DNA from: Siphonodentalium dalli
Taxonomy: Eukaryota > Mollusca > Scaphopoda > Gadilida > Siphonodentaliidae
Assembly (NCBI GenBank): GCA_032622095.1
Contig: CP136063.1
Span: 93,659,980 to 93,723,979, forward strand
Direction: 5' to 3'
DNA: 64,000 nt
Below the pieces are notes generated by a model. It did no database searches and was not told the origin of the DNA. It was given only the letters and a program-made list of their open reading frames with translations. A program made the position numbers and the translations under genes. This document shows positions 11,738 through 24,275 of this stretch, piece after piece; position 1 is the stretch's first letter, and every line of letters begins with the position of its first letter.

Positions 11738-12147
11738 GATATCCGCACAGACGGACCGACAGACAGATCCTACTCTTATATATATGACCGATTTCAATTC
11801 AATCATATGTGGTGTGGTGACTCGGGTTACCCTGACGGAAGTTATAACGGCGTTAGTTTTTCGAAATTTTGATTTTAAAAAATTTAGTAAAAACAAAAAA
11901 CAAAAAACAATTAAAAGTTTCTTAATTTGAGCAAGGAGCCAAATAGAAAAAATTATTTTTAAAAAATCGTTTTTTAAATCAAACAATGTAAATTATCAAA
12001 TAAGAAATTGGCAGCCTCTGTCTAATATCAAAATGTGCGCGTAGTGCACACATGGGCCGCAGGCCCCTAACGCACAAATCCCCCCCCCCCCCCCGACTGT
12101 GAATAAATGCTCCCAAATGGAGCCTGTTTCAGCTATTATAACCAGAC

Positions 12148-12694
12148 GGGTAATCGATCGAAGGCCGCTCCGAGCAATCGGAGGCCACTCCGAGCAGCCA
12201 ACGAGGCACTCCGAGTTTTTGAGTCATTTTTGGAAACAGGAATTTAGAACTCCGCACAAAACCACAGATTCCGGACAAATGGAGAGGTATGTATTATCTG
12301 TTTTAGGTTTGCCCAGTAATATGATTATTTTCCAGCACTAAGTAAGTGGTGGAACGACAGAGAAAACGATATACAATGATGTAGATGTGTCAGAAAATGG
12401 TCACTCATGACGAAAATACCGACACTGTTGACAAAACACCCATTATTTTGCACGGACAAATATAGTACTCGCTATTCACGATTGAATGTACATGAAGCCA
12501 AATATTACTCCAAGCAGCCCCAGAAAGTTTAGCCCAAAATTCCCCAGGATATGCATCCGACGGAGTAAAACGCGAAGGGTGGTGTAGCGATGATTTGCCA
12601 ACGAGGCTGAACGGTGATAGTCAACGAGGCCCCACCGAATGATTACACAGAAGTACGATTATCAAAATGGAGTTTTACGCTTTGGTGTATATAA
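12148..12694. repeat. Left arm of a 0.55-kb inverted repeat
   Basis: The arm starts near gggtaatcgatcgaaggccg and ends gagttttacgctttggtgta. It is mirrored at 15022-15580 with scattered substitutions and indels. The arms enclose 2.3 kb containing a palindrome, a tandem duplication, a TTAA-type MITE and an R2 copy. Confidence 0.8.
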
Positions 12695-12696
12695 TA

Positions 12697-12830
12697 TACG
12701 CATAGTGTTTCTGAATAACATATTTAATCCACGAGTGGGATTGGCGATATACACCACGAGCTTCAGCGAGTGGTGTAAATCGCCAATCCCACGAGTGGAT
12801 TAAATTTGTTATTCATAAACACTATACGTA
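12697..12830. repeat. 134-bp palindrome
   Basis: tacgcatagtgtttctgaat on the left mirrors attcataaacactatacgta on the right. The arms continue through aatccacgagtgggattggc to a short loop at gagcttcagcgagt. The arms are almost perfect, so a stable hairpin or cruciform is possible. Confidence 0.85.
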
Positions 12831-12833
12831 AAT

Positions 12834-13005
12834 TTTGTTTATGCCACGATCTTTACAATGCGATGGATGAACACTTTTCCGTTCAAATTGTATGGAGAAA
12901 GTTTTATCCACTCTGCGTAGTTTATGCCACGATCTTTACAACGCGATGGATAAACACGTTTCCGTTCAAATTGTATGGAAAAAGTTTAATCCACTCTGCG
13001 AAGTT
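12834..13005. repeat. Tandem duplication, about 80-bp unit
   Basis: Two near-identical units contain gtttatgccacgatctttac, then a gcgatggat core, then ccgttcaaattgtatgg. Confidence 0.8.
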
Positions 13006-13024
13006 TAATCAACAGTAGGCACGT

Positions 13025-13512
13025 TTAAAGGTACTCAATCCGATAAAACTCCTCTCAATTACTATTTCAATGGCTTCGGTGGTCAAAAATATTTGATTCG
13101 AGTCGAGGAAGTCACCCATCAAAGCTCAGATTTGTTAGATATCGATTTTAGAAATCTATTATTTTTCATTATCGGGAATACTATATGGCCCAGAACTCAG
13201 TCAAAATTGTGTTATTATTACCCCTTGATTTTAGAGTTATCCATCCTTGTCTGTTTGAATATTGTTTTGGTGTACACATCGAGAGCAGGATACGAAATTG
13301 ACGGCAATTATTAGTACTCATCTCGAGAACATAACAAATTTCAAAAATCAATATCTAACAACTCTGAGCTTTGTTTGATGGGTACCTCGTCTCAAATCAA
13401 ATATTTTTTACTCCCAAAGCCAAAGAAATAGTAATATAGGACCCTCTGATCGGATTGTTGTTGTTGGAATCTGTTGAGATGGGGACCCTCTGTTCGGATT
13501 GAGTACCTTTAA
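13025..13512. mobile_element. TTAA-flanked foldback MITE, family M1
   Basis: Termini read TTAA AGGTACTCAATCCG on the left and the mirror on the right. The inverted similarity extends well inside, for example ggcttcggtggtcaaaaata against ggctttgggagtaaaaaata in mirror. A second copy lies at 51008-51368 and a solitary end at about 51992. TTAA at both edges suggests piggyBac-type mobilisation. Confidence 0.8.
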
Positions 13513-14080
13513 TCAACAGGTGTTGATTAAATGTAAAATTTAAACTGTTGGCCAATGATTCCAATATGTGAATAATACTATATGGGATAGCGATTGCCCA
13601 ACCAAAGATATACTGAAATAACAAGACAAACCAATATGTACATGTTACATATATAAATAAGTTAATCATTAGGAGCATTATATCCTATTTTTCATGGAGG
13701 GGGGGGGGAATAGATTCGACCAAAGAAAGAGGGGGATGGGGTCCATGGATAGGCACGGTATTCCAAGACGAACCATTGCAAGACGAAATTCCCCAGCTAC
13801 ACCACAGCATTTTTGACAGGAAAATTTTGACGAGACTCTATCGTTTGCTCCATATAAGCACTGTAACTGAGTTTTGGAAGACCAACTATCGCCTGTTTGG
13901 CGACAAGTTTATACTTTTTTATGAGTGGAATTGTTTATTCACATTTTCTTTTTCTGAAAAAAATAGGACATAACGATCCTAATTATTAACTTATTTATGT
14001 AATAAGTATACACTGATGACTTGTTATTTCAGTATATCTTTATCTTTAAATTGGTTGCACAATCGTTATCCCATAGTATT

Positions 14081-14568
14081 AGCAACCACCAATGGTGCTT
14101 ATACCTAAAGCAGGTGAATGACGTCATATATGTTTTTCTATATCCATCAGTGATTTTTCAAGATCGCGGGTATAGATTTTGGAGAAATTGTCACGTAACT
14201 TCCGGTTAGCAACCGTGTGGAGATTGCAAAATACGCGGAATTGGAAATGAAGCTTCGCGATAAAAATAAAAGTAACTACTTCATAACTTACGAATAATTC
14301 ACATGTGATTTAATTAAGTCTATTAATTTCATTTAGACCAATTTCGTTGGTCAGCTTAATGAAAACGAAAAATGAAGAAGTCATGACGATAATCCAGACA
14401 AGATTTTACAATCCACGACACGTCTTGTCAATTTGGCATGTAGTCTCCGTCGTGACCACTGTATGATTTTACATAAATTATTCTTAGCGTTATGTCGCCG
14501 AAAAAAGGCAAATTTGAGGCACATCATGTGTGGTTGCTCCACTACGTGTCACGTACGATTCATATTAG
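14081..14568. repeat. Dispersed repeat R2, copy b
   Basis: Same orientation and content as 1668-2110, with the extra segment accgtgtggagattgcaaaa. After 14568 the two copies diverge completely. Confidence 0.8.
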
Positions 14569-15021
14569 TATCAAGTGTGCGCTCAGCACGTGTTAAAACT
14601 GAAATGCATTTTGTTATTGCGTGTTCGAATGATGATGCTCCGCATATAACTTTTGTTAAACGCAATGTATATCATTTTGTGTTTTACATGTTTAATCATT
14701 ATGCAACTTGCAACTGCCAATATAATTGTGGTGTATTGCAATAAATATTATATTCTACTCTATTGGAATCTTTGGAACAGACTGTAGATCAGTAAATATT
14801 CATTATTGCGGGGTCCATGCATGCCTATTTTGTGTCAGCATAGCTAGTGCAGTTTGAGTGATATAACATTCAGGATAACCCTTATGTCTTACGCACCAAT
14901 CAATGTATGCAGCCAAGTTATTAAAAAAATAAAAATTAATTTTATGTGAATTGTGCCATGATCCATCCAAGGAATATAGCATTTGCGAGTAAGAGAAACT
15001 CGGGCTAAAGCAGTGCCATTT

Positions 15022-15580
15022 TATACACCAAAACGTAAAGCTCCATTTTGATAACCGTACTCCTATGTATATATTATATAGTCTCTCGGTGGGACCTCGT
15101 TGACTATCACCATTCAGCCTCGTTGGCAAATCATCGCTACACCACCCTTCCCGTTTAACTCAGTCGTACGCTTATTCTGGGGAATTTTGGGCTAAAATGT
15201 ATGGGGCTGCTTGTAGTAATATTTGGCTTCAAGTACATTTAATCGTAAATAGCAAGTAGCGTACTTGTCCGTGCCAAATAATGGATGTTTTGTCAACAGT
15301 GCCGGTATTTTCGTCATGAGTGACCATTTTCTGGCACACCTACAGCATTATATATCGTGTTCTCTGTCGTTCGACTCGTTCCACCACTACCCACTGCGTG
15401 CTGGACAATAACCATATTACTGGGCAAACCTAAAACAGATGATACATTCCTCTCCATTTGTCCGGAATCTTTGGTTTAGTGCGGAGTTCTAAATTCCTGT
15501 ATCCAAAAATGACTCAAAAACTCGGAGTGCCTCGTTGCAATTGGCTGCTCGGAGCGGCCTTCGATCGATTCCCCCGTGTG
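15022..15580. repeat. Right arm of the 0.55-kb inverted repeat
   Basis: Mirror of 12148-12694. It ends only 27 bp from the donor of cyclase exon 8, so the repeat boundary nearly touches coding sequence. Confidence 0.8.
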
Positions 15581-15606
15581 GTAAAGTAGATGTATTTAAA
15601 TCAAAC

Positions 15607-15965
15607 CTGTAAGGCCCTGCACTTGAAAGTATGGAACTAGCGTCATTTGTTTCTTCTTGTAAGCAGGAGTTCGATGTCATGTTACTGACGGATGCATCGT
15701 ATGTCTCTGAACCACTGAGGAAAGAGCTGACGCGAGGTACACACGGGGGCGAATCAGGAATCCCATCGACATTTAGAACTCCGAAAAACTTTGTTAATGT
15801 TGCCATCATCACCATGTTAGACGATTCTACATCCGGTGTGCTGCACGCAGCAGCAGGTAACTCCATTTGGCTGTGCTGTGTTGGTGCAGCTATGCTGTGA
15901 CGTTTTGGGTTCACAGACATGGACTGGTGCGTTTCGTTGAGACTCTTTGCCCGCGGGGTTTTCTG
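15607..15965 (-). CDS. Probable soluble guanylate cyclase exon 8: C-terminal tail
   Basis: This 359-nt open segment, phase 0 to 2, is preceded by a good acceptor (attattatgttttgcag|C). It begins QKTPRAKSLNETHQSM and includes TLTKFFGVLNVDGIPDSPP. It is rich in Ser, Thr, Pro and Met and has no recognisable domain. The phase-0 start matches the phase-0 end of exon 7, and the phase-2 end matches exon 9. The donor TACAG|gtttga is the weakest in the model. An open frame continues past it into an inverted repeat, but that stretch is repeat-derived. It has protein-like base composition on a strand with no other gene. I see it as disordered tail of the cyclase; a separate gene is less likely. Confidence 0.66.
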
Positions 15966-16394
15966 CTGCAAAACATAATAATGGCCAGTTTTATATAGCG
16001 ATTAACCAATTACTTGCTCTAACACGCTTGGTACAATATTACCCCAGTCATTTGTACAAGCCAACCAATGAACCGGCTGCAGCCATTGCAGGCACTGCTC
16101 TAGTTTTATCAGAACATGCTCTGATACTCATCAGTATGACAAGCTGACTGGTACTCTTTTAACGCATGAGTGATGCGAAGCCGACACAGTACGAGCGACC
16201 TTGCTCGAGGGTCACAACTTCATACAGCGAGCAATCCGACAATTGCACGTCGCTCAAAGCGGCCAAGCGACTGCCGTGCGGAGACTCAATGACCGGCGAC
16301 GCGCTGCGAACCCGTATCGATGTGTTTACAGCGAATACAAGTCCGACGCGATAACCACCGGACCACAGAGCTCCACAAAACATGAGGGATGGAG

Positions 16395-16800
16395 ACATTA
16401 AAGATACGGGCGGCGTTGGCGGTGGGTATGTTGTTAAAATATTCAGCTCCGCCAAAAACCGCCATAAACAGAAAGAATAGTAAAATATAGACAGACTTTG
16501 TTCTTATACCAATCAGAAATATGGCATAAACAGTATGTTATTGTCAAATGTTTTCCTTTGTTATGTAAACAAAAGCAAAAAACGTTACAGAACCTGGCTT
16601 TTGTTTAGATCCGGATATGGTAAACATACAGAGCGTTATTTGTTACTGTTTTCCTGATATGGAAAAGTAAAGAGCGTTTATATCATTTGTGGGTGATTAA
16701 CCAATAGAATTGGGCTGTGTTATTAAACAGAAGCAAAACTTCTGTAACACGAGCAAGTTCTTGTTTACGTACACCATCGTACGTCTTGACGACAATATAC
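16395..16800. repeat. Dispersed repeat R4, copy a (inverted relative to 62029-62425)
   Basis: Shared blocks include ggcggtttttggcggagctg (on the minus strand here), atggcataaacagtatgtta and tttccatatcaggaaaac. Both copies carry an aacgctcttta motif twice. Confidence 0.8.
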
Positions 16801-17739
16801 TATATACGCGCTGATTATGTTTGGCATATGAAGAAAACTATATATATTTTAATATTCCTTCTGTTGATGGCGATTTGAACAAATATGAATATTTCTGCAA
16901 CGAACGCCGCCCGTGACATTAATATATCGGTGCTAGAGACATTGATATGACGATGGTAAAAGTTATTAAGTATACATGTACATGTATTATAATGGGATAT
17001 TATATCTCACGTGACTTTCTCGAATTCTGATTGGCTTCACTCTGCTATACTATTTTACAATAGTACCCCAGTAGGATTCCTACATGCCTACTATTCTTTT
17101 TCTATTTATAGCAACAAACTCATTTCGCGAAATCGGATTGCCGCCTGAAGATATGGCCAATCTTAATCTATACCTTGTAAGGATAATTGTTGCAATATTG
17201 GTATATTATTAGATTTATTGCTGAATTGTAGTGATCTCACAAATGTCCGATCATTGCTATTTAATAGTTTGTCCGTTTAGTTGGCAAGCGGCCGGTCCTC
17301 ATTTTGTAATGCCAGTGGACTTTATTTCCGTGTTAATCGAAGTTAAGCAAGTTAACTTCTAAAATTTCGCCACAATGTATTTGCCAATGACGTATTTATA
17401 GACATAAATGCATGAATCACGAAGAGATGCTGTTACATGTAACTAATAATATAGTTATGCTCCCCTGCCATCGTCAAAAGAATGCCGTAAATTGTAAAAT
17501 CTTAGACCGATTTCCAAAATTTACGGTAAATAAAATGTTGTCAAATCAGACAGAGAAACTGTGCAAGAATTGGCACCAATGTTCGATATAATATAATAAA
17601 TAATGAATGTCTTGTCGTTGACTATGCCAAAATTGCTTAATATGGACTCAATTTATTCAAAGTGGAGGGTGCTTGCGAAATAACATACATTTTATTAAAG
17701 ACATATCATGTACTTGTTCTGGTGAGAAAAACTGATCAG

Positions 17740-18065
17740 TTAGTATCCAGGCGCTATGTCAATTGGAGGAATATAACATTCTACTAACATCGCCGAAAAT
17801 TTGAAGCAAATCGACCGTACCACTCCATAGAAAACATCGTCAGAACGAAGCTCAATTGTAAATATTTACTACTCAATTCGGGACGCATCTATCGGCGATA
17901 AACTGATGAAAAAGATTTCGCCATCGACAGCCACTGCATTTAATTCATATATATGCGTGTTGTCAATTTGGATATGCTGTTTGTAAAAAATACTACTTTT
18001 GAACAAGATTATTCTCCATTTCTATTTGATCACCATACCGGAGTGTTTCACATCACTTTAAAGTC
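17740..18065. repeat. Dispersed repeat R5, copy a (inverted relative to 54478-54815)
   Basis: The blocks aacattctactaacatcgcc, aattgtaaatatttac and gagaataatcttg (minus) are shared in inverted order with 54478-54815. Confidence 0.75.
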
Positions 18066-18184
18066 TATAAAACAGCTCTCGTTATCAAGTACATGTAAAT
18101 CAGATCGACTTGTTTCCATTATGTCTTTATGTGACTTAAAGTGTTGTTACAGTGGCATTATCAATCAAAGTCGAAGTAGTCCAA

Positions 18185-18330
18185 TATAATACAAAAGTGT
18201 AATACAAACTTGATGACAAACATCGGAAAAGGTTAAAACACTTAAAGATATTCTGAAAGTCATATTTAGACTATAAGTTTGAACATACTACGAGATTAGA
18301 GATGTATGTTGACAGTTCAATTGTAAAAGT
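18185..18330. repeat. Dispersed repeat fragment related to 52085-52220
   Basis: gacaaacatcggaaaaggtt with ttcagactaaa-type continuation matches gcaaacatctgaaaaggtca at 52108 in the same orientation, with moderate divergence. Confidence 0.55.
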
Positions 18331-18401
18331 TTTGTTTACATAACACTGGTTTCAACACGTGACATGTCGTTATTTGAGAACTATCAACAATGAATATAAG
18401 T

Positions 18402-21400
18402 TTATCTATGTATCCATGTTCTTCTTGTTATCTATGTATCCATGTTCTTCTTGTTATCTATGTATCCATGTTCTTCATGTTATCTATGTATCCATGTTCT
18501 TCTTGTTATCTATGTATCCATGTTCTTCATGTTATCTATGTATCCATGTTCTTCATGTTATCTATGTATCCATGTTCTTCTTGTTATCTATGTATCCATG
18601 TTCTTCATGTTATCTATGTATCCATGTTCTTCTTGTTATCTATGTATCCATGTTCTTCGTGTTATCTATGTATCCATGTTCTTCACGTTATCTATGTATC
18701 CATGTTCTTCATGTTATCTATGTATCCGTGTTATTCATGTTATCTATGTATCCATGTTCTTCATGCTATCTATGCATCCATGTTCTTCTTGTTATCTATG
18801 TATCCGTGTTCTTCATGTTATCTATGTATCCATGTTCTTCATGTTATCTATGTATCCGTGTTCTTCTTGTTATCTATGTATCCATGTTCTTCATGTTATC
18901 TATGTATCCATGTTCTTCTTGTTATCTATGTATCCATGTTCTTCATGTTATCTATGTGTCCATGTTCTTCATGTTATCTATGTATCCATGTTCTTCATGT
19001 TATCTATGTATCCATGTTCTTCATGTTATCTATGTACCCATGTTCTTCATGTTATCTATGTATCCATGTTCTTCATGTTATCTATGTATCCATGTTCTTC
19101 ATGTTATCTATGTATCCATGTTCTTCATGTTATCTATGTATCCGTGTTCTTCATGTTATCTATGTATCCATGTTCTTCTTGTTATCTATGTATCCATGTT
19201 CTTCGTGTTGTCTATGTATCCATGTTCTTCATGTTATCTATGTATCCATGTTCTTCTTGTTATCTATGTATCCATGTTCTTCATGTTATCTATGTATCCG
19301 TGTTCTTCATGTTATCTATGTATCCATGTTCTTCATGCTATCTATGCATCCATGTTCTTCATGTTATCTATGTATCCATGTTCTTCATGCTATCTATGCA
19401 TCCATGTTCTTCTTGTTATCTATGTATCCGTGTTCTTCATGTTATCTATGTATCCATGTTCTTCATGTTATCTATGTATCCATGTTCTTCTTGTTATCTA
19501 TGTATCCATGTTCTTCATGTTATCTATGTATCCATGTTCTTCATGTTATCTATGTATCCATGTTCTTCTTGTTATCTATGTATCCATGTTCTTCATGTTA
19601 TCTATGTATCCATGTTCTTCATGTTATCTATGTATCCATGTTCTTCTTGTTATCTATGTATCCGTGTTATTCATGTTATCTATGTATCCATGTTCTTCAT
19701 GTTATCTATGTATCCATGTTCTTCTTGTTATCTATGTATCCGTGTTATTCATGTTATCTATGTATCCATGTTCTTCATGCTATCTATGCATCCATGTTCT
19801 TCATGTTATCTATGTATCCATGTTCTTCATGTTATCTATGTATCCGTGTTCTTCATGTTATCTATGTATCCATGTTCTTCATGTTATCTATGTATCCATG
19901 TTCTTCATGTTATCTATGTATCCGTGTTCTTCATGTTATCTATGTATCCATGTTCTTCATGTTATCTATGTATCCATGTTCTTCTTGTTATCTATGTATC
20001 CATGTTCTTCATGTTATCTATGTATCCATGTTCTTCATGTTATCTATGTATCCATGTTCTTCTTGTTATCTATGTATCCATGTTCTTCATGTTATCTATG
20101 TATCCATGTTCTCCATGTTATCTATGTATCCATGTTCTCCATGTTATCTATGTATCCGTGTTCTTCATGTTATCTATGTATCCATGTTCTTCATGTTATC
20201 TATGTATCCATGTTCTTCATGTTATCTATGTATCCATGTTCTTCATGTTATCTATGTATCCATGTTCTTCATGTTATCTATGTATCCATGTTCTTCTTGT
20301 TATCTATGTATCCATGTTCTCCATGTTATCTATGTATCCATGTTCTCCATGTTATCTATGTATCCGTGTTCTTCATGTTATCTATGTATCCATGTTCTTC
20401 ATGTTATCTATGTATCCATGTTCTTCTTGTTATCTATGTATCCATGTTCTTCTTGTTATCTATGTATCCATGTTCTTCATGTTATCTATGTATCCATGTT
20501 CTTCATGTTATCTATGTATCCATGTTCTTCATGTTATCTATGTATCCATGTTCTTCTTGTTATCTATGTATCCGTGTTGTTCATGTTATCTATGTATCCG
20601 TGTTCTTCATGTTATCTATGTATCCATGTTCTTCATGTTATCTATGTATCCATGTTCTTCTTGTTATCTATGTATCCATGTTCTTCATGTTATCTATGTA
20701 TCCATGTTCTTCATGTTATCTATGTATCCATGTTCTTCTTGTTATCTATGTATCCATGTTCTTCATGTTATCTATGTATCCATGTTCTTCATGTTATCTA
20801 TGTATCCATGTTCTTCTTGTTATCTATGTATCCGTGTTATTCATGTTATCTATGTATCCATGTTCTTCATGTTATCTATGTATCCATGTTCTTCTTGTTA
20901 TCTATGTATCCGTGTTATTCATGTTATCTATGTATCCATGTTCTTCATGCTATCTATGCATCCATGTTCTTCTTGTTATCTATGTATCCGTGTTCTTCAT
21001 GTTATCTATGTATCCATGTTCTTCATGTTATCTATGTATCCGTGTTCTTCTTGTTATCTATGTATCCATGTTCTTCATGTTATCTATGTATCCATGTTCT
21101 TCTTGTTATCTATGTATCCATGTTCTTCATGTTATCTATGTATCCATGTTCTTCATGTTATCTATGTATCCATGTTCTTCTTGTTATCTATGTATCCATG
21201 TTCTTCATGTTATCTATGTATCCATGTTCTTCATGTTATCTATGTATCCATGTTCTTCTTGTTATCTATGTATCCATGTTCTTCATGTTATCTATGTATC
21301 CATGTTCTTCATGTTATCTATGTATCCATGTTCTTCATGTTATCTATGTATCCGTGTTCTTCTTGTTATCTATGTATCCATGTTCTTCATGTTATCTATG

Positions 21401-23677
21401 TATCCATGTTCTTCTTGTTATCTATGTATCCATGTTCTTCATGTTATCTATGTATCCATGTTCTTCATGTTATCTATGTATCCATGTTCTTCTTGTTATC
21501 TATGTATCCATGTTCTTCATGTTATCTATGTATCCATGTTCTTCTTGTTATCTATGTATCCATGTTCTTCGTGTTGTCTATGTATCCGTGTTCTTCATGT
21601 TATCTATGTATCCATGTTCTTCTTGTTATCTATGTATCCATGTTCTTCGTGTTGTCTATGTATCCATGTTCTTCATGTTATCTATGTATCCATGTTCTTC
21701 TTGTTATCTATGTATCCATGTTCTTCATGTTATCTATGTATCCGTGTTCTTCATGTTATCTATGTATCCATGTTCTTCATGCTATCTATGCATCCATGTT
21801 CTTCATGTTATCTATGTATCCATGTTCTTCATGCTATCTATGCATCCATGTTCTTCTTGTTATCTATGTATCCGTGTTCTTCATGTTATCTATGTATCCA
21901 TGTTCTTCATGTTATCTATGTATCCATGTTCTTCTTGTTATCTATGTATCCATGTTCTTCATGTTATCTATGTATCCATGTTCTTCATGTTATCTATGTA
22001 TCCATGTTCTTCTTGTTATCTATGTATCCATGTTCTTCATGTTATCTATGTATCCATGTTCTTCTTGTTATCTATGTATCCATGTTCTTCGTGTTATCTA
22101 TGTATCCATGTTCTTCACGTTATCTATGTATCCATGTTCTTCATGTTATCTATGTATCCGTGTTCTTCATGTTATCTATGTATCCATGTTCTTCATGCTA
22201 TCTATGCATCCATGTTCTTCATGTTATCTATGTATCCATGTTCTTCATGTTATATATGTATACATGTTCTTCGTGTTATCTATATATCCATGTCCTTCGT
22301 GTTATCTATGTATCCATGTTCTTCGTGTTATCTATGTATCCATGTTCTTCGTGTTATCTATGTACCCACGTTCTTCATGTTATCTATGTATCCGTTTTCT
22401 TCATGTTATATCTGTATGTATGGTCTTCATGTTATCTATGTATCCACGTTCTTCGTGTTATCTATGTATCCATGTTCTTCATGTAATCTATGTATCCGTG
22501 TTCCTCATGTTATATGTGTATCCCCGTGCTTCATATTATCTATGTATCCATGTTATTCATGTTATATATGTATCCATGTTCTTCATGTTATCTATGTATC
22601 CATGTTATTCATGTTATCTATGTATCCACGTGCTTCATGTTATATATGTATCTATGTTCTTCGTGTTATCAATACATCCATGTTCTTCTTGTTATCTATG
22701 TATCCATGTTCTTCATGTTATCTATGTATCCATGTTATTCATGTTATCTATGTATCCCCGTGCTTCATATTATCTATGTATCCATGTTCTTCTTGTTATC
22801 TATGTATCCATGTTCTTCATGTTATCTATGTATCCATGTTATTCATGTTATCTATGTATCCACGTGCTTCATGTTATATATGTATCTATGTTCTTCGTGT
22901 TATCAATACATCCATGTTCTTCATGTTATCTATGTATCCATGTTCTTCATGTTATCTATGTATCCATGTTCTTCATGTTATCTATGTATCCATGTTCTTC
23001 ATGTTATCTATGTATCCATGTTCTTCATGTTATCTATGTATCCATGTTCTTCATGTTATCTATGTATCCATGTTCTTCATGTTATCTATGTATCCATGTT
23101 CTTCGTGTTGTCTATGTATCCATGTTCTTCGTGTTATCTATGTATCCGTGTTCTTCGTGTTATCTATGTATCCATGTTCTTCACGTTATCTATGTATCCA
23201 TGTTCTTCTTGTTATCTATGTATCCATGTTCTTCATGTTATCTATGTATCCATGTTCTTCACGTTATCTATGTATCCATGTTCTTCACGTTATCTATGTA
23301 TCCATGTTCTTCACGTTATCTATGTATCCATGTTCTTCACGTTATCTATGTATCCATGTTCTTCACGTTATCTATGTATCCATGTTCTTCATGTTATCTA
23401 TGTATCCATGTTCTTCACGTTATCTATGTATCCATGTTCTTCACGTTATCTATGTATCCATGTTCTTCGTGTTATCTATGTATCCGTGTTCTTCGTGTTA
23501 TCTATGTATCCATGTTCTTCGTGTTATCTATGTATCCATGTTCTTCTTGTTATCTATGTATCCATGTTCTTCATGTTATCTATGTATCCATGTTCTTCAT
23601 GTTATCTATGTGTCCATGTTCTTCATGTTATCTATGTATCCATGTTCTCCATGTTATCTATGTATCCATGTTCTTCA
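18402..23677. repeat. 26-bp satellite, about 200 copies, in cyclase intron 7
   Basis: The unit tctatgtatccatgttcttc plus wtgtta is repeated with few changes over 5.3 kb; most variation is at one position (ttcttg, ttcatg, ttcgtg, ttcacg). Because 26 is not a multiple of 3, each plus-strand frame cycles through the same 26-residue pattern, and none of the three frames meets a stop in the consensus. This produces three overlapping open frames of up to about 1780 codons. I regard them as artefacts: the array lies antisense within an intron and has no unique coding sequence. The stretch 22250-22900 is more diverged and holds a higher-order repeat. Confidence 0.97.
22522..22989. repeat. Higher-order repeat of 234 bp (9 x 26 bp) inside the satellite
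   Basis: The diagnostic variants tccccgtgcttcatattatc, tccacgtgcttcatg and gtgttatcaatacatcc recur at a spacing of exactly 234 bp (22522 and 22756 for ccccgtg). This shows duplication of a nine-unit block. Confidence 0.8.
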
Positions 23678-23824
23678 CAGTGGTGATGTTTTTTACCAAC
23701 TGTTATATGTTTGCACCTTTACCGATTGAAATGCGAGTGCCTTTGGTCCCTTTGATGCACAATAGAGTAACATGAAATGAGACTTAAGGCCCAATTAATA
23801 TCAAAGCCTCAAGATAAAGCTAGT

Positions 23825-23865
23825 AACGTATCATCATCATCATCACCAACGTCAGTAGCAGCAGC

Positions 23866-23896
<31 letters not shown>

Positions 23897-24275
23897 CCAC
23901 CAGCATCGCCATCATCATCACCATCACCATTCTCATCATCATCATCATCATCACCACCACCATCATCACTACCAGTATCAGCATCATCGTCAGCATCATC
24001 ATCATCACCGCCATCCCCATCATTATCATCATCATCATCATCATAAACATCATAATCATCATCATCATCACCATTATCATCATCATCATCATCATCATCA
24101 TCACAACTACCAGCATCATCGTTATCATCATCATCACCGCCATCCTCATCACCATCGTCGTCGTCGCCGTCGTCATCATTAGCATCAACGTAATGGATAT
24201 CATCGTCGTCGAAGCCATCGTCATAATCGTCATCGATTTCAGCATCATCATCGCCGTCGTCGTCATCATCACATT
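23825..24275. repeat. Imperfect (ATC)n microsatellite
   Basis: About 450 bp of cat/cac/cgt triplets interrupted by cagcagc-type variants. Ser-rich and Met-rich open frames on the two strands are composition artefacts. Confidence 0.95.

Larger units (their letters stand above)
15966..18401. other. Intron 7 proximal part: dispersed repeats, no exon seen
   Basis: 16395-16800 is an inverted copy of 62029-62425, and 17740-18065 an inverted copy of 54478-54815. The GC-rich block 16160-16400 has an open minus frame, but no family match or splice pairing was found. Nothing else recognised. Confidence 0.55.

Noticed and set aside
12148-15580. The 0.55-kb inverted repeat as a complete TIR transposon
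   Set aside because: Arm ends show no transposon-like termini or target duplication, and the interior is a mix of unrelated elements.
16159-16455. GC-rich minus frame as an extra cyclase exon
   Set aside because: Inserting it would break the phase-0 join between exons 7 and 8, no good splice pair was seen, and part of it is dispersed repeat R4.
18359-23775. Three very long plus-strand open frames (1375-1779 codons)
   Set aside because: They are the three readings of one 26-bp satellite, antisense in a cyclase intron, with no unique sequence, domain or codon pattern.
23777-24272. Ser-rich and Met-rich open frames
   Set aside because: Products of an (ATC)n microsatellite read on either strand.
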